Shown here in pieces: positions 8,961 through 17,627 of a stretch of 64,000 nucleotides of DNA. The notes under the pieces were generated by a model that did not search any database, was not told the origin of the DNA, and worked only from the letters and a program-made list of their open reading frames with translations. The stretch is taken from the NCBI GenBank assembly GCA_040757775.1, contig JBFLWQ010000013.1, positions 1 to 64,000 of the forward strand, written 5' to 3'. The position numbers and the translations under genes were made by a program. Within the stretch, counting starts at the first letter, position 1. Each line of letters begins with the position of its first letter. This DNA is from Thermodesulfobacteriota bacterium (lineage in GTDB: Bacteria > Desulfobacterota > UBA8473).

Positions 8961-10163
8961 CTATTGCTCAGCCTTCCTCCAGTCTGTTAAGGCGACATAT
9001 TTTCCGCTGGCGGGGTCAGCCCTGTATATCTGGCATGAGTCACCACCCTTATGGCTTTCCGAACTATAAGAGATAGGACCAGAAGCCCCACCAGTATTAT
9101 AATTCTTAATACCCTCAAGAGCACTTATCAGAGCTTTTTCATTGAGGTCCTTCCCAGCCCTTTTCAAACCCTCTACCAGCACAGTGTTTAAAACCCACAG
9201 ATTGGTATATAGGGTGCCGCGGTAGGGTTTTTCCGTCCCCGGGTGATATTTCAGTGTGATTTTTCTCATCTTTTCCATTCTTGGACCCTTACCATACCAG
9301 GGTGACGTAGGATGAACAGAGTAGAATTGGTTCGCTGCCTCACCAATCGCGTTTATTTCCTCCCCAAGCATTGCAGACCAGCTGCCAAAAACAGGCACCT
9401 TTAACCCCATCTTCTTTAGCTCTTTAAGCAGCACTATAGTTGTCGGGGTAATAGTTCCGGCATGGACTACGACATTTGCTTTGCACCTTTTTATACTCAT
9501 CACCTGGGTGGCGGCATCAATAGCGCCAGGAGCCAGGACCTCCTTTGTTACAGGTGTTATATTGTATTTACCAAGCCTCTCTACTGTAGATGCAAGCTCC
9601 GTCTTCCCGTTATCAGTATCAGGATAAACTATGGCAACCTTCGGTTCCTTCAGATTGAAGTCTTTAATCATATAATCAACAAGAACCCTCGTTTGATTTG
9701 AATAGGTGTCAATAATACTAAATATATACATCTTAAAAGGGTTAAAAAGAATATCAGGAACTGCAACAGACATGGTCGGCAACTTCTCTTTCTCGATGTT
9801 CTTCCACAAAACATTAACGAGACTGGCAGAACCTGGTCCTATCATGACAAAAACCTTGTCTCTGTAAACTATCTTCTTAAAGGCGGCAAGGGCAGGTGGA
9901 ATCGAATAACGGTCGTCTTCTATAATTAAATTCAACCGCCTTCCATTGACACCACCACTATCGTTAATATAGTTGACATAGGTTCTCGTTGCGTCAATCC
10001 AGAGAGCGCCAAGACTCCCCGCAGGACCAGTTATAGGAGCAATTGTGCCTACCTTTATCTCTTTATCTGTCACACCTCGTACTTCTGCGTTAACAGTATG
10101 AGCATAGAACAAAGTCAAAGATACAACCAGAGTCACAACCAGTACAAAAACAACTTTTCTCAT
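8961..10163 (-). CDS. ABC transporter substrate-binding protein, branched-chain amino acid/amide type
   Basis: This exported solute-binding protein of about 400 residues has an N-terminal signal peptide (MRKVVFVLVVTLVVSLTLFY..VNA) followed by the family opening KVGTIAPITGPAG and the SGGVNGRRLNLIIEDD motif. The ATG at 10163 follows a GGAGGG site. An in-frame upstream ATG at 10187 would add eight residues ahead of the signal peptide. It is a paralogue of the protein at 18-1235. No permease or ATPase of the Liv type adjoins it, so it is an orphan receptor. The substrate cannot be told from the sequence. Confidence 0.9.
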   Translation of the reverse strand: MRKVVFVLVVTLVVSLTLFYAHTVNAEVRGVTDKEIKVGTIAPITGPAGSLGALWIDATRTYVNYINDSGGVNGRRLNLIIEDDRYSIPPALAAFKKIVYRDKVFVMIGPGSASLVNVLWKNIEKEKLPTMSVAVPDILFNPFKMYIFSIIDTYSNQTRVLVDYMIKDFNLKEPKVAIVYPDTDNGKTELASTVERLGKYNITPVTKEVLAPGAIDAATQVMSIKRCKANVVVHAGTITPTTIVLLKELKKMGLKVPVFGSWSAMLGEEINAIGEAANQFYSVHPTSPWYGKGPRMEKMRKITLKYHPGTEKPYRGTLYTNLWVLNTVLVEGLKRAGKDLNEKALISALEGIKNYNTGGASGPISYSSESHKGGDSCQIYRADPASGKYVALTDWRKAEQ

Positions 10164-10272
10164 AGTTTTTTTCCCTCCAGGAAACAAAATGTTTTCTATT
10201 AACCTCTTTCTATCCAGATAGTATTTACTGCTTAACTAAAATACTTATCACCTCCTTTAAGCCCTGCCTTTT

Positions 10273-11463
10273 TTAATCAAAATCAGCGAATATCTCCCCG
10301 ATATTTAACCCTCCAATGTTTGACCGTTGCTTCTTATATTTCCCCTTTAAGGAACTCGCAGCATCATCAAGGTCTAGATTCTTAATCCCATTTTTCATGG
10401 CTGAATACGCCTCTATGAACGCTGCCAGATCATCTGCTATCTTTATTAACTCTCCATCCCTTGGGTTGAATTCATCTTTGTTAAACCGGTCACTAATATC
10501 AGTGCTGTTTACCTTTTCTGTCTTATTGTTGATCCTGACGATACTGGTGAATTCATCTGCGGTAAACATTCTGATTTCATCATGCCATTCTGCCGGAACC
10601 ATGTTGTATACCTCTTTCATCTGCTCCATTTCATATTGTTTTATTAGACGACTTAAGCCCTTAACAGACCTCTTTACCGGCGAGATTATGTCCCGTGTAA
10701 GGACTTCAGGCAGGTCATGAAATAATCCAGTGAAATAGTTGTTTATACATCTTCTCTTGCAGCCTTTTATTTCAAGGGTAAACAGATACGACAGTATGGC
10801 AACTATTAACATATGTCCCAGGACAGAGGTCTTCGGTGTCCTGTATACATGCCCCCATCTTATCTGAAACCTCAGTTGTCCACAGAGGTCTACAAAGTTT
10901 CTGAGTTTGTTATACATTACCAATTGTACCATCCCTTCCAGACCATAGTTTTTTTCTTGTTCCATCTGTAAATTTTTTTTTATGTCATCTATCTCGTAAC
11001 CTTTGGGGTTTGCATGCTCTATAATATTAAATTCCCATTTTGTAGCATACAAATGGGCAGCATTGAGGATCTTTCTGTTGATGTTGTCGGTTCTTTCAGG
11101 TGAAAAGTACTCCTTAAATTTTTTGCAAAATTCCGTACCCAGGGGTGAGATAATGGATTCTAATTCCTTAAATACCCACTGATTTAATTCCCTATAACTT
11201 GCACGATCCTGTTTAATCTTATGAAATATCTGCGGTTTTATGTCTGTAACAACGAGGCGCTGTAGAAACTCGAAAAGACCCCCCTCGATGATCTCTAACC
11301 AGTCAAATTTATCATTACTCTCTTCAAATTTACCAAGTAAGTAGGCGATTGTCATTTTATGTGCCTGTTTATCCAACTCTGTTAGTTCCACAGGCCGTAT
11401 CTTATCGTTCCATCTCTGCATATTTGCGGCATCCAGAAACCTCAAGAGTAATGCTTTCCTCAT
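10273..11463 (-). CDS. HD-domain phosphohydrolase-like protein with two tandem HD modules
   Basis: In this 396-residue protein the C-terminal half carries an intact HD motif set: His217 (LGHMLIVAIL), the His249-Asp250 dyad in TGLFHDLPEVLTRDI, and a late Asp in KIADDLAAFIEAY. This resembles YfbR/HDDC2-like nucleotide phosphohydrolases. The N-terminal half aligns with the same pattern (QAHKMTIAYLL, GGLFEFLQRLVVTDI, NAAHLYATKWEF) but lacks the HD dyad and the last Asp, so it appears to be a degenerate duplicate. It is probably monocistronic, and the substrate is unknown. Confidence 0.8.
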   Translation of the reverse strand: MRKALLLRFLDAANMQRWNDKIRPVELTELDKQAHKMTIAYLLGKFEESNDKFDWLEIIEGGLFEFLQRLVVTDIKPQIFHKIKQDRASYRELNQWVFKELESIISPLGTEFCKKFKEYFSPERTDNINRKILNAAHLYATKWEFNIIEHANPKGYEIDDIKKNLQMEQEKNYGLEGMVQLVMYNKLRNFVDLCGQLRFQIRWGHVYRTPKTSVLGHMLIVAILSYLFTLEIKGCKRRCINNYFTGLFHDLPEVLTRDIISPVKRSVKGLSRLIKQYEMEQMKEVYNMVPAEWHDEIRMFTADEFTSIVRINNKTEKVNSTDISDRFNKDEFNPRDGELIKIADDLAAFIEAYSAMKNGIKNLDLDDAASSLKGKYKKQRSNIGGLNIGEIFADFD

Positions 11464-11575
11464 AATTAAACCTTCATGCCTTAAGCTGTATTAATGTGAG
11501 ATTTACCTTTATAAAAATATAACATAATTAGCCAGGAAAAAGCAAGAAATTAAAGTGTATGTATAAGAAAATCCC

Positions 11576-11604
11576 TTGACAATACAAGGGGTTTAATCAA
11601 TAAT
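11576..11604 (+). promoter_or_regulatory. Sigma-70-type promoter candidate upstream of the HNH gene
   Basis: TTGACA (11576-11581), a 17-base spacer, then AATAAT (11599-11604). The start of transcription would fall near 11611, about 50 bases before the HNH gene. The -35 box overlaps a CCCTTG/CAAGGG inverted repeat. Confidence 0.55.
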
Positions 11605-11661
11605 TAACCCATAGAATCCACATCTTGATAATTCTAAACCGGATTAAGAAAGGGCGAGTAC

Positions 11662-12045
11662 ATGTCGACGAAGAAGACGGGAACAGAGGTTGACAGTCTG
11701 GATCAAACCATTGCCGAGCTTCGGCGCGACCGGGAGCGTAGGGAGAAGACCTACAGGGAACGAGCGCTTAAGATTTACCCATGGATCTGTGCACGGTGCG
11801 GGCGCGAATTCACCGGCAAGAGACTCCGTGAACTCACAGTTCATCACAAGGATAACAACCACGACAATAATCCGTCTGACGGCAGCAACTGGGAGCTGTT
11901 GTGTCTCTACTGTCATGATAACGAGCACTCGCGACTTGTGGATGAGGAATGGTATAACGAGACTACGCCGGGCAACGAGCAAAAGCCAACTTCTACGTAC
12001 AGGCCCTTTGCCGGTCTTGATGTATTGTTTAAGGACAAAAAGTAG
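11662..12045 (+). CDS. yajD: HNH nuclease family protein, YajD-like
   Basis: This 127-residue protein has an HNH fold with two zinc knuckles: CARCGREF and CLYCHDNEH. The catalytic stretch TVHHKDNNHDNNPSDGSNWELL matches YajD of enterobacteria in order and spacing. A basic helical N-terminus precedes it. The codon usage (many CGC/GGC/GCG codons) is richer in GC than most neighbours, suggesting transfer. Family members are small nucleases of poorly known role. No phage terminase or restriction genes are nearby. Confidence 0.85.
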   Translation: MSTKKTGTEVDSLDQTIAELRRDRERREKTYRERALKIYPWICARCGREFTGKRLRELTVHHKDNNHDNNPSDGSNWELLCLYCHDNEHSRLVDEEWYNETTPGNEQKPTSTYRPFAGLDVLFKDKK

Positions 12046-12084
12046 CTGAGCAATTTCGGGACCGCCAAAAGCTTAAAATAAAGC

Positions 12085-12112
12085 TTGACTTTAATTAAAA
12101 AACCGTTATTAT
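12085..12112 (+). promoter_or_regulatory. Promoter candidate of the cold-shock gene
   Basis: TTGACT (12085-12090), a 16-base spacer and TATTAT (12107-12112) predict transcription from near 12119. That gives a leader of about 120 bases, long as in many cold-shock genes. The leader contains small inverted repeats: TTGCC/GGCAA near 12131-12149, and TCGTTCT/AGAACGA near 12154 and 12202. Confidence 0.55.
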
Positions 12113-12239
12113 TACAAAAAGTATGAAGGTTTGCCTTTTATTTGGCAAGCTGGTTTCGTTCTGAAGGGAAGATCCATTTGTCAAAAGTGGCACCTAAAGT
12201 TTAGAACGATGTAAATTTTAGTGAAAGGAGGATGTCACT

Positions 12240-12440
12240 ATGGCTAATGGAACCGTGAAGTGGTTTGATGACCGCAAAGGTTATGGCTTTATTGAGCGAG
12301 AAGATGGAACAGATGTATTTATTCATCATTCAGGAATCAATGCAACTGGGTTCAAATCTCTCTCTGAAGGCGACCGGGTTACCTTTGATATAGAGCAAGG
12401 TAAAAAAGGACCCGCTGCGGTAAATGTTACTAGAGTGTAA
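12240..12440 (+). CDS. Cold-shock domain protein, CspA family
   Basis: This 66-residue single cold-shock domain protein has both RNA-binding motifs, KGYGFIE (RNP1) and DVFIHH (RNP2), plus the opening [14 protein letters not shown]. Length is exactly that of CspA-like RNA chaperones, which bind single-stranded RNA and melt structures. AGGAGGATGTCACT precedes the ATG. The gene has its own promoter, a long leader and a strong terminator, so it is monocistronic. Confidence 0.97.
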   Translation: MANGTVKWFDDRKGYGFIEREDGTDVFIHHSGINATGFKSLSEGDRVTFDIEQGKKGPAAVNVTRV

Positions 12441-12463
12441 CTCACCGTTTTAACCAAGAAAAA

Positions 12464-12500
12464 GGGCATTCTATCGAATTATGATAGAGTGCCCTTTTTT
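12464..12500 (+). terminator. Rho-independent terminator of the cold-shock gene
   Basis: GGGCATTCTATC (12464-12475) pairs with GATAGAGTGCCC (12483-12494), a 12-bp stem with one G-T pair and a 7-base loop, followed by six T residues to 12500. Confidence 0.92.
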
Positions 12501-12556
12501 ATGAATAATCCCTCTGGTTTCAAAGGAGAACTTAGTAGTCTCAGGAAAAATTTAAG

Positions 12557-12584
12557 TTGACAATAGGCTGATAATTGATAGAAT
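12557..12584 (+). promoter_or_regulatory. Promoter of the selenocysteine tRNA gene
   Basis: TTGACA (12557-12562), a 16-base spacer and TAGAAT (12579-12584). Transcription would begin about 7 bases later, at or just before the first base of the mature tRNA (12592), implying almost no 5' leader. Confidence 0.75.
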
Positions 12585-12591
12585 CAAAAGC

Positions 12592-12688
12592 GGAAGTGAC
12601 TAGGCTACTGGTGGGCCTCCTGGACTTCAAATCCAGTGGCGGGTATAGGACTGCCCGCGGTGGGTTCGATTCCCATTCACTTCCGCCA
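12592..12688 (+). tRNA. selC: tRNA-Sec (anticodon TCA)
   Basis: A 97-base selenocysteine tRNA. The acceptor stem has 8 bp, GGAAGTGA (12592-12599) with TCACTTCC (12677-12684), then discriminator G and encoded CCA (12686-12688). The anticodon stem CTGGA/TCCAG encloses CTTCAAA, with TCA at 12627-12629 reading UGA. A long variable arm is formed by GCGGG/CCCGC, and the T arm is GTGGG-TTCGATT-CCCAT. The 8-bp acceptor, long extra arm and TCA anticodon are diagnostic of bacterial SelC. selA, selB and selD are not in this window, nor is a selenoprotein gene that I can identify. Confidence 0.97.
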
Positions 12689-12797
12689 AAAGTAAACAAT
12701 CGGCTTTGAGTCCGAGAAAATAGAGATAAGACGAAGAATTTAGAGCAAGACATGTAATAAAAGCAAACCAAGTCTTAGGGTATCCTATTAAGCCCCT

Positions 12798-12825
12798 AGT
12801 TTGGTTTCCAAACAGAAACCAAACT
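12798..12825 (+). promoter_or_regulatory. Perfect 11-bp inverted repeat ahead of tatA
   Basis: AGTTTGGTTTC (12798-12808) and GAAACCAAACT (12815-12825) are separated by six bases and end five bases before the GGGAGG site of tatA. There is no T tract, so this is more likely an operator or a translation-affecting hairpin than a terminator. Confidence 0.5.
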
Positions 12826-12841
12826 TTGAAGGGAGGCAGCA

Positions 12842-13039
12842 ATGTTTGGAATTGGCATGCCAGAGCTAATTGTTATCCTGGTCATTATAATGATCATCTT
12901 TGGGGCGGGTAAATTGCCCGAGATTGGAAGCGGTATCGGAAAAGCGATAAGAAACTTCAAAAAAGCAACTTCTGGGAAAGATGAAATAGATGTTACCCCC
13001 AATAACAGAGAGGGAAATAAGGAGATCAAGGATAATTAA
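12842..13039 (+). CDS. tatA: Sec-independent protein translocase subunit TatA/TatE
   Basis: This 65-residue protein has a single N-terminal membrane helix ([21 protein letters not shown]), the FGxxKLPE hinge, and an amphipathic helix ([12 protein letters not shown]) followed by a charged tail. Family knowledge: TatA oligomerises to form the passage for folded twin-arginine precursors with TatC. TatC is not encoded nearby. A GGGAGG site precedes the ATG. It starts just after selC and is separated from hisD by about 170 bases in which I see no gene. Confidence 0.95.
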   Translation: MFGIGMPELIVILVIIMIIFGAGKLPEIGSGIGKAIRNFKKATSGKDEIDVTPNNREGNKEIKDN

Positions 13040-13213
13040 ATACGACTTTATAAAAATCCTTTTTTCTATTTCCTCCTCTTACTCTATCATCACCTGAGGT
13101 TCATCTCTCTACCCTGTGCTTTTATTATACCCTGAAAGATCATACGATTGTCAGTATTGTCTTTTCTATGTCTCCCAATCCTAAAAAGATATTTTTAAGA
13201 AAGAACCAACAAT

Positions 13214-14512
13214 ATGAAGATATTGAGTACCAAGGATACCGATTTTTTAACTAACCTGGAACGGATATTAAAAAGGGAAAAATCCATTAACGGAACAGTG
13301 GAGGTAACGGTTCAGGCTATCCTCAGAGATGTGAAGGATAAAGGCGACAAAGCGGTTATTGACTATACAGAGAAGTATGACAAATCGAGATTAACACCCT
13401 CAATTCTGAAGGTTAGTGAAAAAGAGATAGAAGAAGCCTTTAACAGTGTCAATAACAGTGATATTGAGGTGCTTAAATTTGCTGCCGGCAGGATTGAAAG
13501 GTTTCATAAAAAACAGAGCCAAAACTCGTGGATCACAACTGAGGAAGAGGGGATAATCCTGGGGCAGGTGATTAACCCCATAGAAAAAGTCGGTATCTAT
13601 ATACCAGGGGGCAAGGCATCATACCCTTCATCTGTCCTGATGAATGCCATTCCCGCCAGGGTAGCCGGTGTGCAGGAGATAGTGATGGTTACCCCCACCT
13701 CCAACGGTAAGATCAGCCCTTATGTATTAATTGCTGCAAGTATTGCCGGTGTGAACAGTGTCTTCAAGATTGGTGGCGCTCAGGCTATAGCTGCCCTGGC
13801 CTATGGAACCAAGACTATACCTAGGGTCGATAAAATAGTAGGGCCAGGAAACGTATACGTCTCCTGTGCTAAAAGATTGGTCTTTGGCAAGGTTGATATT
13901 GATATGATTGCAGGACCAAGTGAAGTTCTGATTATATCTGATGGAAGCGGACCACCAGCATTCGTTGCTGCTGATCTACTGTCCCAGGCAGAACATGATG
14001 AGATGTCAGCCTCCCTTCTTATTACAGACTCTTATGATTTTGCAAAGAAGGTGAAAACCGAACTTTATAAACAGCTAGAGAGCCTTGAAAGAAAGATAAT
14101 CGCCAGATCATCTATTGAAAACAACGGTACCATAATCATAACAAAAGATATCAACGAATCCATCGAACTCGCCAATAGGATAGCCCCTGAGCACCTGGAA
14201 TTGGCTATAGAAAACCCCTTTGAAATCCTGAGCCAGATAAGGAATGCAGGAGCAATCTTTCTTGGTCATACCTCTCCAGAGGCAGTAGGAGACTATTTAG
14301 CAGGTCCTAATCATACACTCCCTACCGGCGGAACAGCCCGTTTCAATTCCCCCCTCAGCGTAGATGATTTTATAAAGAAGTCCAGCATAGTATCCTTTTC
14401 CCGGGAAGCCTTACAAAGGGTTGGTCAGGGTGTCATCCATATCGCACGTATGGAAGGGCTTGAGGCACATGCCAAATCAGTGGAAAAAAGGCTAAAAGAG
14501 GACAAACCCTGA
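13214..14512 (+). CDS. hisD: Histidinol dehydrogenase
   Basis: This 432-residue enzyme catalyses the last two oxidations of histidine biosynthesis, L-histidinol to L-histidine with NAD. Visible signatures are the zinc ligands in LLSQAEHDEMS and AGPNHTLPTGG, the catalytic Glu-His pair in IAPEHLELA, and the terminal His in EGLEAHAKS. Length is typical. No other his genes are adjacent. It heads a rightward housekeeping run with the CCA-adding-like enzyme about 45 bases downstream. Confidence 0.97.
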   Translation: MKILSTKDTDFLTNLERILKREKSINGTVEVTVQAILRDVKDKGDKAVIDYTEKYDKSRLTPSILKVSEKEIEEAFNSVNNSDIEVLKFAAGRIERFHKKQSQNSWITTEEEGIILGQVINPIEKVGIYIPGGKASYPSSVLMNAIPARVAGVQEIVMVTPTSNGKISPYVLIAASIAGVNSVFKIGGAQAIAALAYGTKTIPRVDKIVGPGNVYVSCAKRLVFGKVDIDMIAGPSEVLIISDGSGPPAFVAADLLSQAEHDEMSASLLITDSYDFAKKVKTELYKQLESLERKIIARSSIENNGTIIITKDINESIELANRIAPEHLELAIENPFEILSQIRNAGAIFLGHTSPEAVGDYLAGPNHTLPTGGTARFNSPLSVDDFIKKSSIVSFSREALQRVGQGVIHIARMEGLEAHAKSVEKRLKEDKP

Positions 14513-14557
14513 AAGGGAAACCAAAGCGGGCGGCAATTATCTCTCTTATCAGACAAG

Positions 14558-16003
14558 ATGGATACCAAGGAATTAACCCAATCTCATATCCTTAAAAGTG
14601 CCTATAGTATATCCAAAGAGATGGGCATCCCCATATTCTTAGTTGGTGGTACCATACGAAATTTACTTTTATCATCTGGTTTTGAAAAGGATTTTGACTT
14701 TGCCATGAAGGGTGATGTACAGAGTACTGCCAGGGGTTTTGCCGATAAAGTAAAGGGCAGCTTTTTCTCTCTAGACCCGCAGCGGGGGCATTATCGTGTA
14801 ACCGTTAAGAAGAATAGCCGGTTTATAGATATAGACTTCTCCAGATTCAGAGGACATGATATTGGGAAAGATTTGATAAAGAGGGATTTCACTATAAATT
14901 CCATGGCAATTAATATACAAGACCTCTTTGAAAAAGACGAGATTGAGATTATAGACCCCCTGAATGGATTGGACGATATGGAAAAGGGGGCAATCAGGGC
15001 TTGCTCTTCCAGGGTATTCGATGATGACCCTCTTCGTCTGCTTCGGGCAGTAAGGATCTCTGCCGTAACTAACTTTACGATAGAGGATAAAACGGAAAGG
15101 CTTATCAGACAAAAAAAGGAACTTTTAATCAACTCTTCATGGGAAAGGATCAGAGATGAACTATTCCTGATGTTAGATGCCCCTTACGCATCCCGGTCTA
15201 TCGAGAAGCTGAACAGTTTAGGGTTACTTAGTATCATATTACCGGAGACAAATCCATGGAAGGGTATAAATCAGGGTGAACACCATGACTATAATCTGTT
15301 CGACCATACTGTAAAAGCCATAGAATTCACAGAAGTGATTTTAGCAAACTTCTCTGAGTATTTTCCCGATTATGCCTCCGTTCTCAAAGTACACTTTGAT
15401 GAAGAGTTAGAAAAGAATATTTACAGGAGCAACCTTATAAAATTCATTGCCTTCCTGCACGATTCAGGAAAGGTTGAAACCAAAAGTTATGACGGTGAAA
15501 AGGTCCGATTCTTAGGACACGACAGGGTTGGTGAAGAGATCAACAAAAACATTGCCAAAAGGCTTAAACTTGGTCATAAGGTAAGGAGGGTTATTACAAA
15601 TATAACCGGGAACCACATGCGGGTTCTAAATCTATCCAAGTCGACCAATATTAGTCAGCGTGCTAAATCCCGTTTTTTCCGGGACATGGGTAAAGACGGT
15701 ATAGACTGCCTTCTCTTATCCCTTGCCGACGGTTTAGCAACAAGAACAAATGCTGACAAAACACAAACCGTTCCTCTTTTGGCTATAATACAAGACTTTT
15801 TAAGATACTATTTCGAGGATTGGCTCAAAACACCTGAAAAGCCGTTATTGAATGGAAAAGAGATAATGGAGATGCTGGGAATTCTCGAGGGAAAAAAGGT
15901 GGGAAGATTGCTGTCTATGATTAGAGAGGCAGAGATAGAGGGGCTAATATCAACTAAAGAAGAGGCAAAGGATCTGCTCAAATCATTAAACCCTGTTAAG
16001 TAG
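14558..16003 (+). CDS. CCA tRNA nucleotidyltransferase/poly(A) polymerase family protein with HD domain
   Basis: This 481-residue protein belongs to the class II nucleotidyltransferase family. The head domain shows FLVGGTIRNLLL with catalytic DFDFAM, the RDFTINSMA motif and DPLRLLRAVRIS. An HD domain follows (FIAFLHDSGKVETK, GHDRVGEEI), as in bacterial CCA-adding enzymes with phosphohydrolase activity. It would add or repair the CCA end of tRNA. Sequence alone does not tell full CCA addition from A-addition in organisms with split enzymes. No strong ribosome site is visible before the ATG. Confidence 0.9.
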   Translation: MDTKELTQSHILKSAYSISKEMGIPIFLVGGTIRNLLLSSGFEKDFDFAMKGDVQSTARGFADKVKGSFFSLDPQRGHYRVTVKKNSRFIDIDFSRFRGHDIGKDLIKRDFTINSMAINIQDLFEKDEIEIIDPLNGLDDMEKGAIRACSSRVFDDDPLRLLRAVRISAVTNFTIEDKTERLIRQKKELLINSSWERIRDELFLMLDAPYASRSIEKLNSLGLLSIILPETNPWKGINQGEHHDYNLFDHTVKAIEFTEVILANFSEYFPDYASVLKVHFDEELEKNIYRSNLIKFIAFLHDSGKVETKSYDGEKVRFLGHDRVGEEINKNIAKRLKLGHKVRRVITNITGNHMRVLNLSKSTNISQRAKSRFFRDMGKDGIDCLLLSLADGLATRTNADKTQTVPLLAIIQDFLRYYFEDWLKTPEKPLLNGKEIMEMLGILEGKKVGRLLSMIREAEIEGLISTKEEAKDLLKSLNPVK

Positions 16004-16030
16004 GGATGCGTCTCCTTTACCTAATCAACC

Positions 16031-17071
16031 GTGCGATTTTATTATATGCAAACCTGTCTTTTACAAATAACAAGGTCAATATTTCCTATTTTCATTTCCC
16101 TATGCATTCTGTGTTTTAGTCAGGTTTTTTGCCCTTATACTGCTGTTGCCGGTAAAATAAGGGTGTTGATAATAGACGAGAACCATAAGAGTATCCCTGA
16201 GAAAGATGAAAAGTTAAAAAAAATCGGCGACAAAACAAAGGATACCTACCTTGCAAACGGAGTTTATTATGCAGGTAATATTGAGGTTTGGAAAGGGAAG
16301 AACGGGCTGTATCTTATAAATGAATTGCCACTTGAGGATTATGTCAGGGATGTTGTTATAGCTGAGGTTGGAAAGAGCTGGGAAATAGAGGCAATTAAGG
16401 CACAGGCTGTTGTTGCCAGGACATATGCTGTATATCATAAAGAGGCTAGAGAGAATTCTTGTTATCATATTACCTCATCTGTGCTGCACCAGGCATACAA
16501 AGGAAACTCCCCTGATGTCAGAATGGCTTATGCAGTAGAAGAAACCTCTGGTGAGATAATCACATTTAACGGTAAACCAATAGAAGCTCTTTACCATTCA
16601 ACATGCGGTGGTAAGACAGAGGTTCCTGAGGATGTATTTGGGAAAAGCTATCCCTATCTTAAGTCAGTAGAATCAAACTGTGAGTCTTCTCCATACTGGG
16701 TATGGGAGAGGAATATCCCGCTGTCCGAAATAGAAAAGGGATTGAATACATCAGGCATAGAAGAGATAGTAATAAAATCCTATACATCAACCGGCAGGGT
16801 AAAGGAATTAGATATCAATACTGAATCAGAGCAAATCACCCTTGGGTCCAATGACTTAAGAAGACTGCTTGGCTGGCAGAGAGTTCCGAGTACCAATTTC
16901 AGCATGACAAGAGATGGTGATTTGATAATCTTTAGGGGGAAGGGGCACGGGCACGGCGTTGGTCTCTGCCAGTGGAGTACCCTTGAAATGGCAAAAAAAG
17001 GCAAAAATTACAGAGAGATCCTTTCTTTTTTTTATCCCGGAACAGAAATACAGTTATATAAAGGACACTGA
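16031..17071 (+). CDS. SpoIID/LytB-domain protein, probable exported amidase enhancer or lytic transglycosylase
   Basis: This 346-residue protein has an N-terminal hydrophobic export segment (about residues 15-40) and a SpoIID domain: LPLEDYVRDVVIAEVGKSW, AIKAQAVVARTYAVYH, ALYHSTCGGKTE and GHGHGVGLCQWS. SpoIID is a lytic transglycosylase acting on denuded glycan, and family members outside sporeformers act in envelope remodelling. The start is probably GTG at 16031, with a possible ATG at 16046. It lies in the hisD-recA run, between the CCA enzyme and pgpA. Confidence 0.9.
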   Translation: MRFYYMQTCLLQITRSIFPIFISLCILCFSQVFCPYTAVAGKIRVLIIDENHKSIPEKDEKLKKIGDKTKDTYLANGVYYAGNIEVWKGKNGLYLINELPLEDYVRDVVIAEVGKSWEIEAIKAQAVVARTYAVYHKEARENSCYHITSSVLHQAYKGNSPDVRMAYAVEETSGEIITFNGKPIEALYHSTCGGKTEVPEDVFGKSYPYLKSVESNCESSPYWVWERNIPLSEIEKGLNTSGIEEIVIKSYTSTGRVKELDINTESEQITLGSNDLRRLLGWQRVPSTNFSMTRDGDLIIFRGKGHGHGVGLCQWSTLEMAKKGKNYREILSFFYPGTEIQLYKGH

Positions 17072-17145
17072 TCCTAACTTTCCACGTTTCGATACTGGAA
17101 TTGAAACCGATTGACAAAGTAGAGATAAAATTGTAACTTAAAACT

Positions 17146-17610
17146 ATGCCGTCTTTTTTTGAAAAGGTTATTTTTTTTGTTGCAACTGGAGCCTATAGCG
17201 GTTATTCACCTGTTGCCCCAGGAACTGCCGGAACGCTGGTTGGTATCGGGATATACTTTATAATCTATAATCCCAATCCTCTCATCTACACCACTACAGT
17301 TATGGTCATGTTCTTTCTGGCTGTCCTGATTTCGAATAAGGCAGAGAAGATACTACATGAAAATGACAGCAGACATATAGTTATTGACGAGATATTTGGA
17401 TTCATAGTGACAATGGCCTTTGTTCCAAAAAGTTTCCTGTATGTTGTTCTCGGGTTTTTCTTCTTCAGGGTATTCGATATAATTAAAATTTTTCCTGTTA
17501 ATTTCTTCGATAAGAAGGTTAAAGGTGGATACGGAATTGTGCTGGATGACTTGTTTGCCGGAATTTATGCCAATCTACTTTTGCAGGGTATCCGGTTTTT
17601 CAGGACTTGA
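17146..17610 (+). CDS. pgpA: Phosphatidylglycerophosphatase A
   Basis: This 154-residue membrane enzyme of the PgpA family removes phosphate from phosphatidylglycerophosphate to give phosphatidylglycerol. Conserved features are SGYSPVAPGTAGTLVG at the N-terminus, the acidic HIVIDEIFGF motif, and GYGIVLDDLFAG near the C-terminus. About four hydrophobic segments are visible. Its stop precedes the cinA start by fewer than 20 bases, an arrangement commonly seen with cinA. Confidence 0.95.
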   Translation: MPSFFEKVIFFVATGAYSGYSPVAPGTAGTLVGIGIYFIIYNPNPLIYTTTVMVMFFLAVLISNKAEKILHENDSRHIVIDEIFGFIVTMAFVPKSFLYVVLGFFFFRVFDIIKIFPVNFFDKKVKGGYGIVLDDLFAGIYANLLLQGIRFFRT

Positions 17611-17627
17611 ATAATTGGAGTGACGCT

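Noticed and set aside
12541-12842. Two minus-strand open frames across the selC region
   Set aside because: They are antisense to a structurally complete tRNA gene and its promoter, and have no ribosome site.
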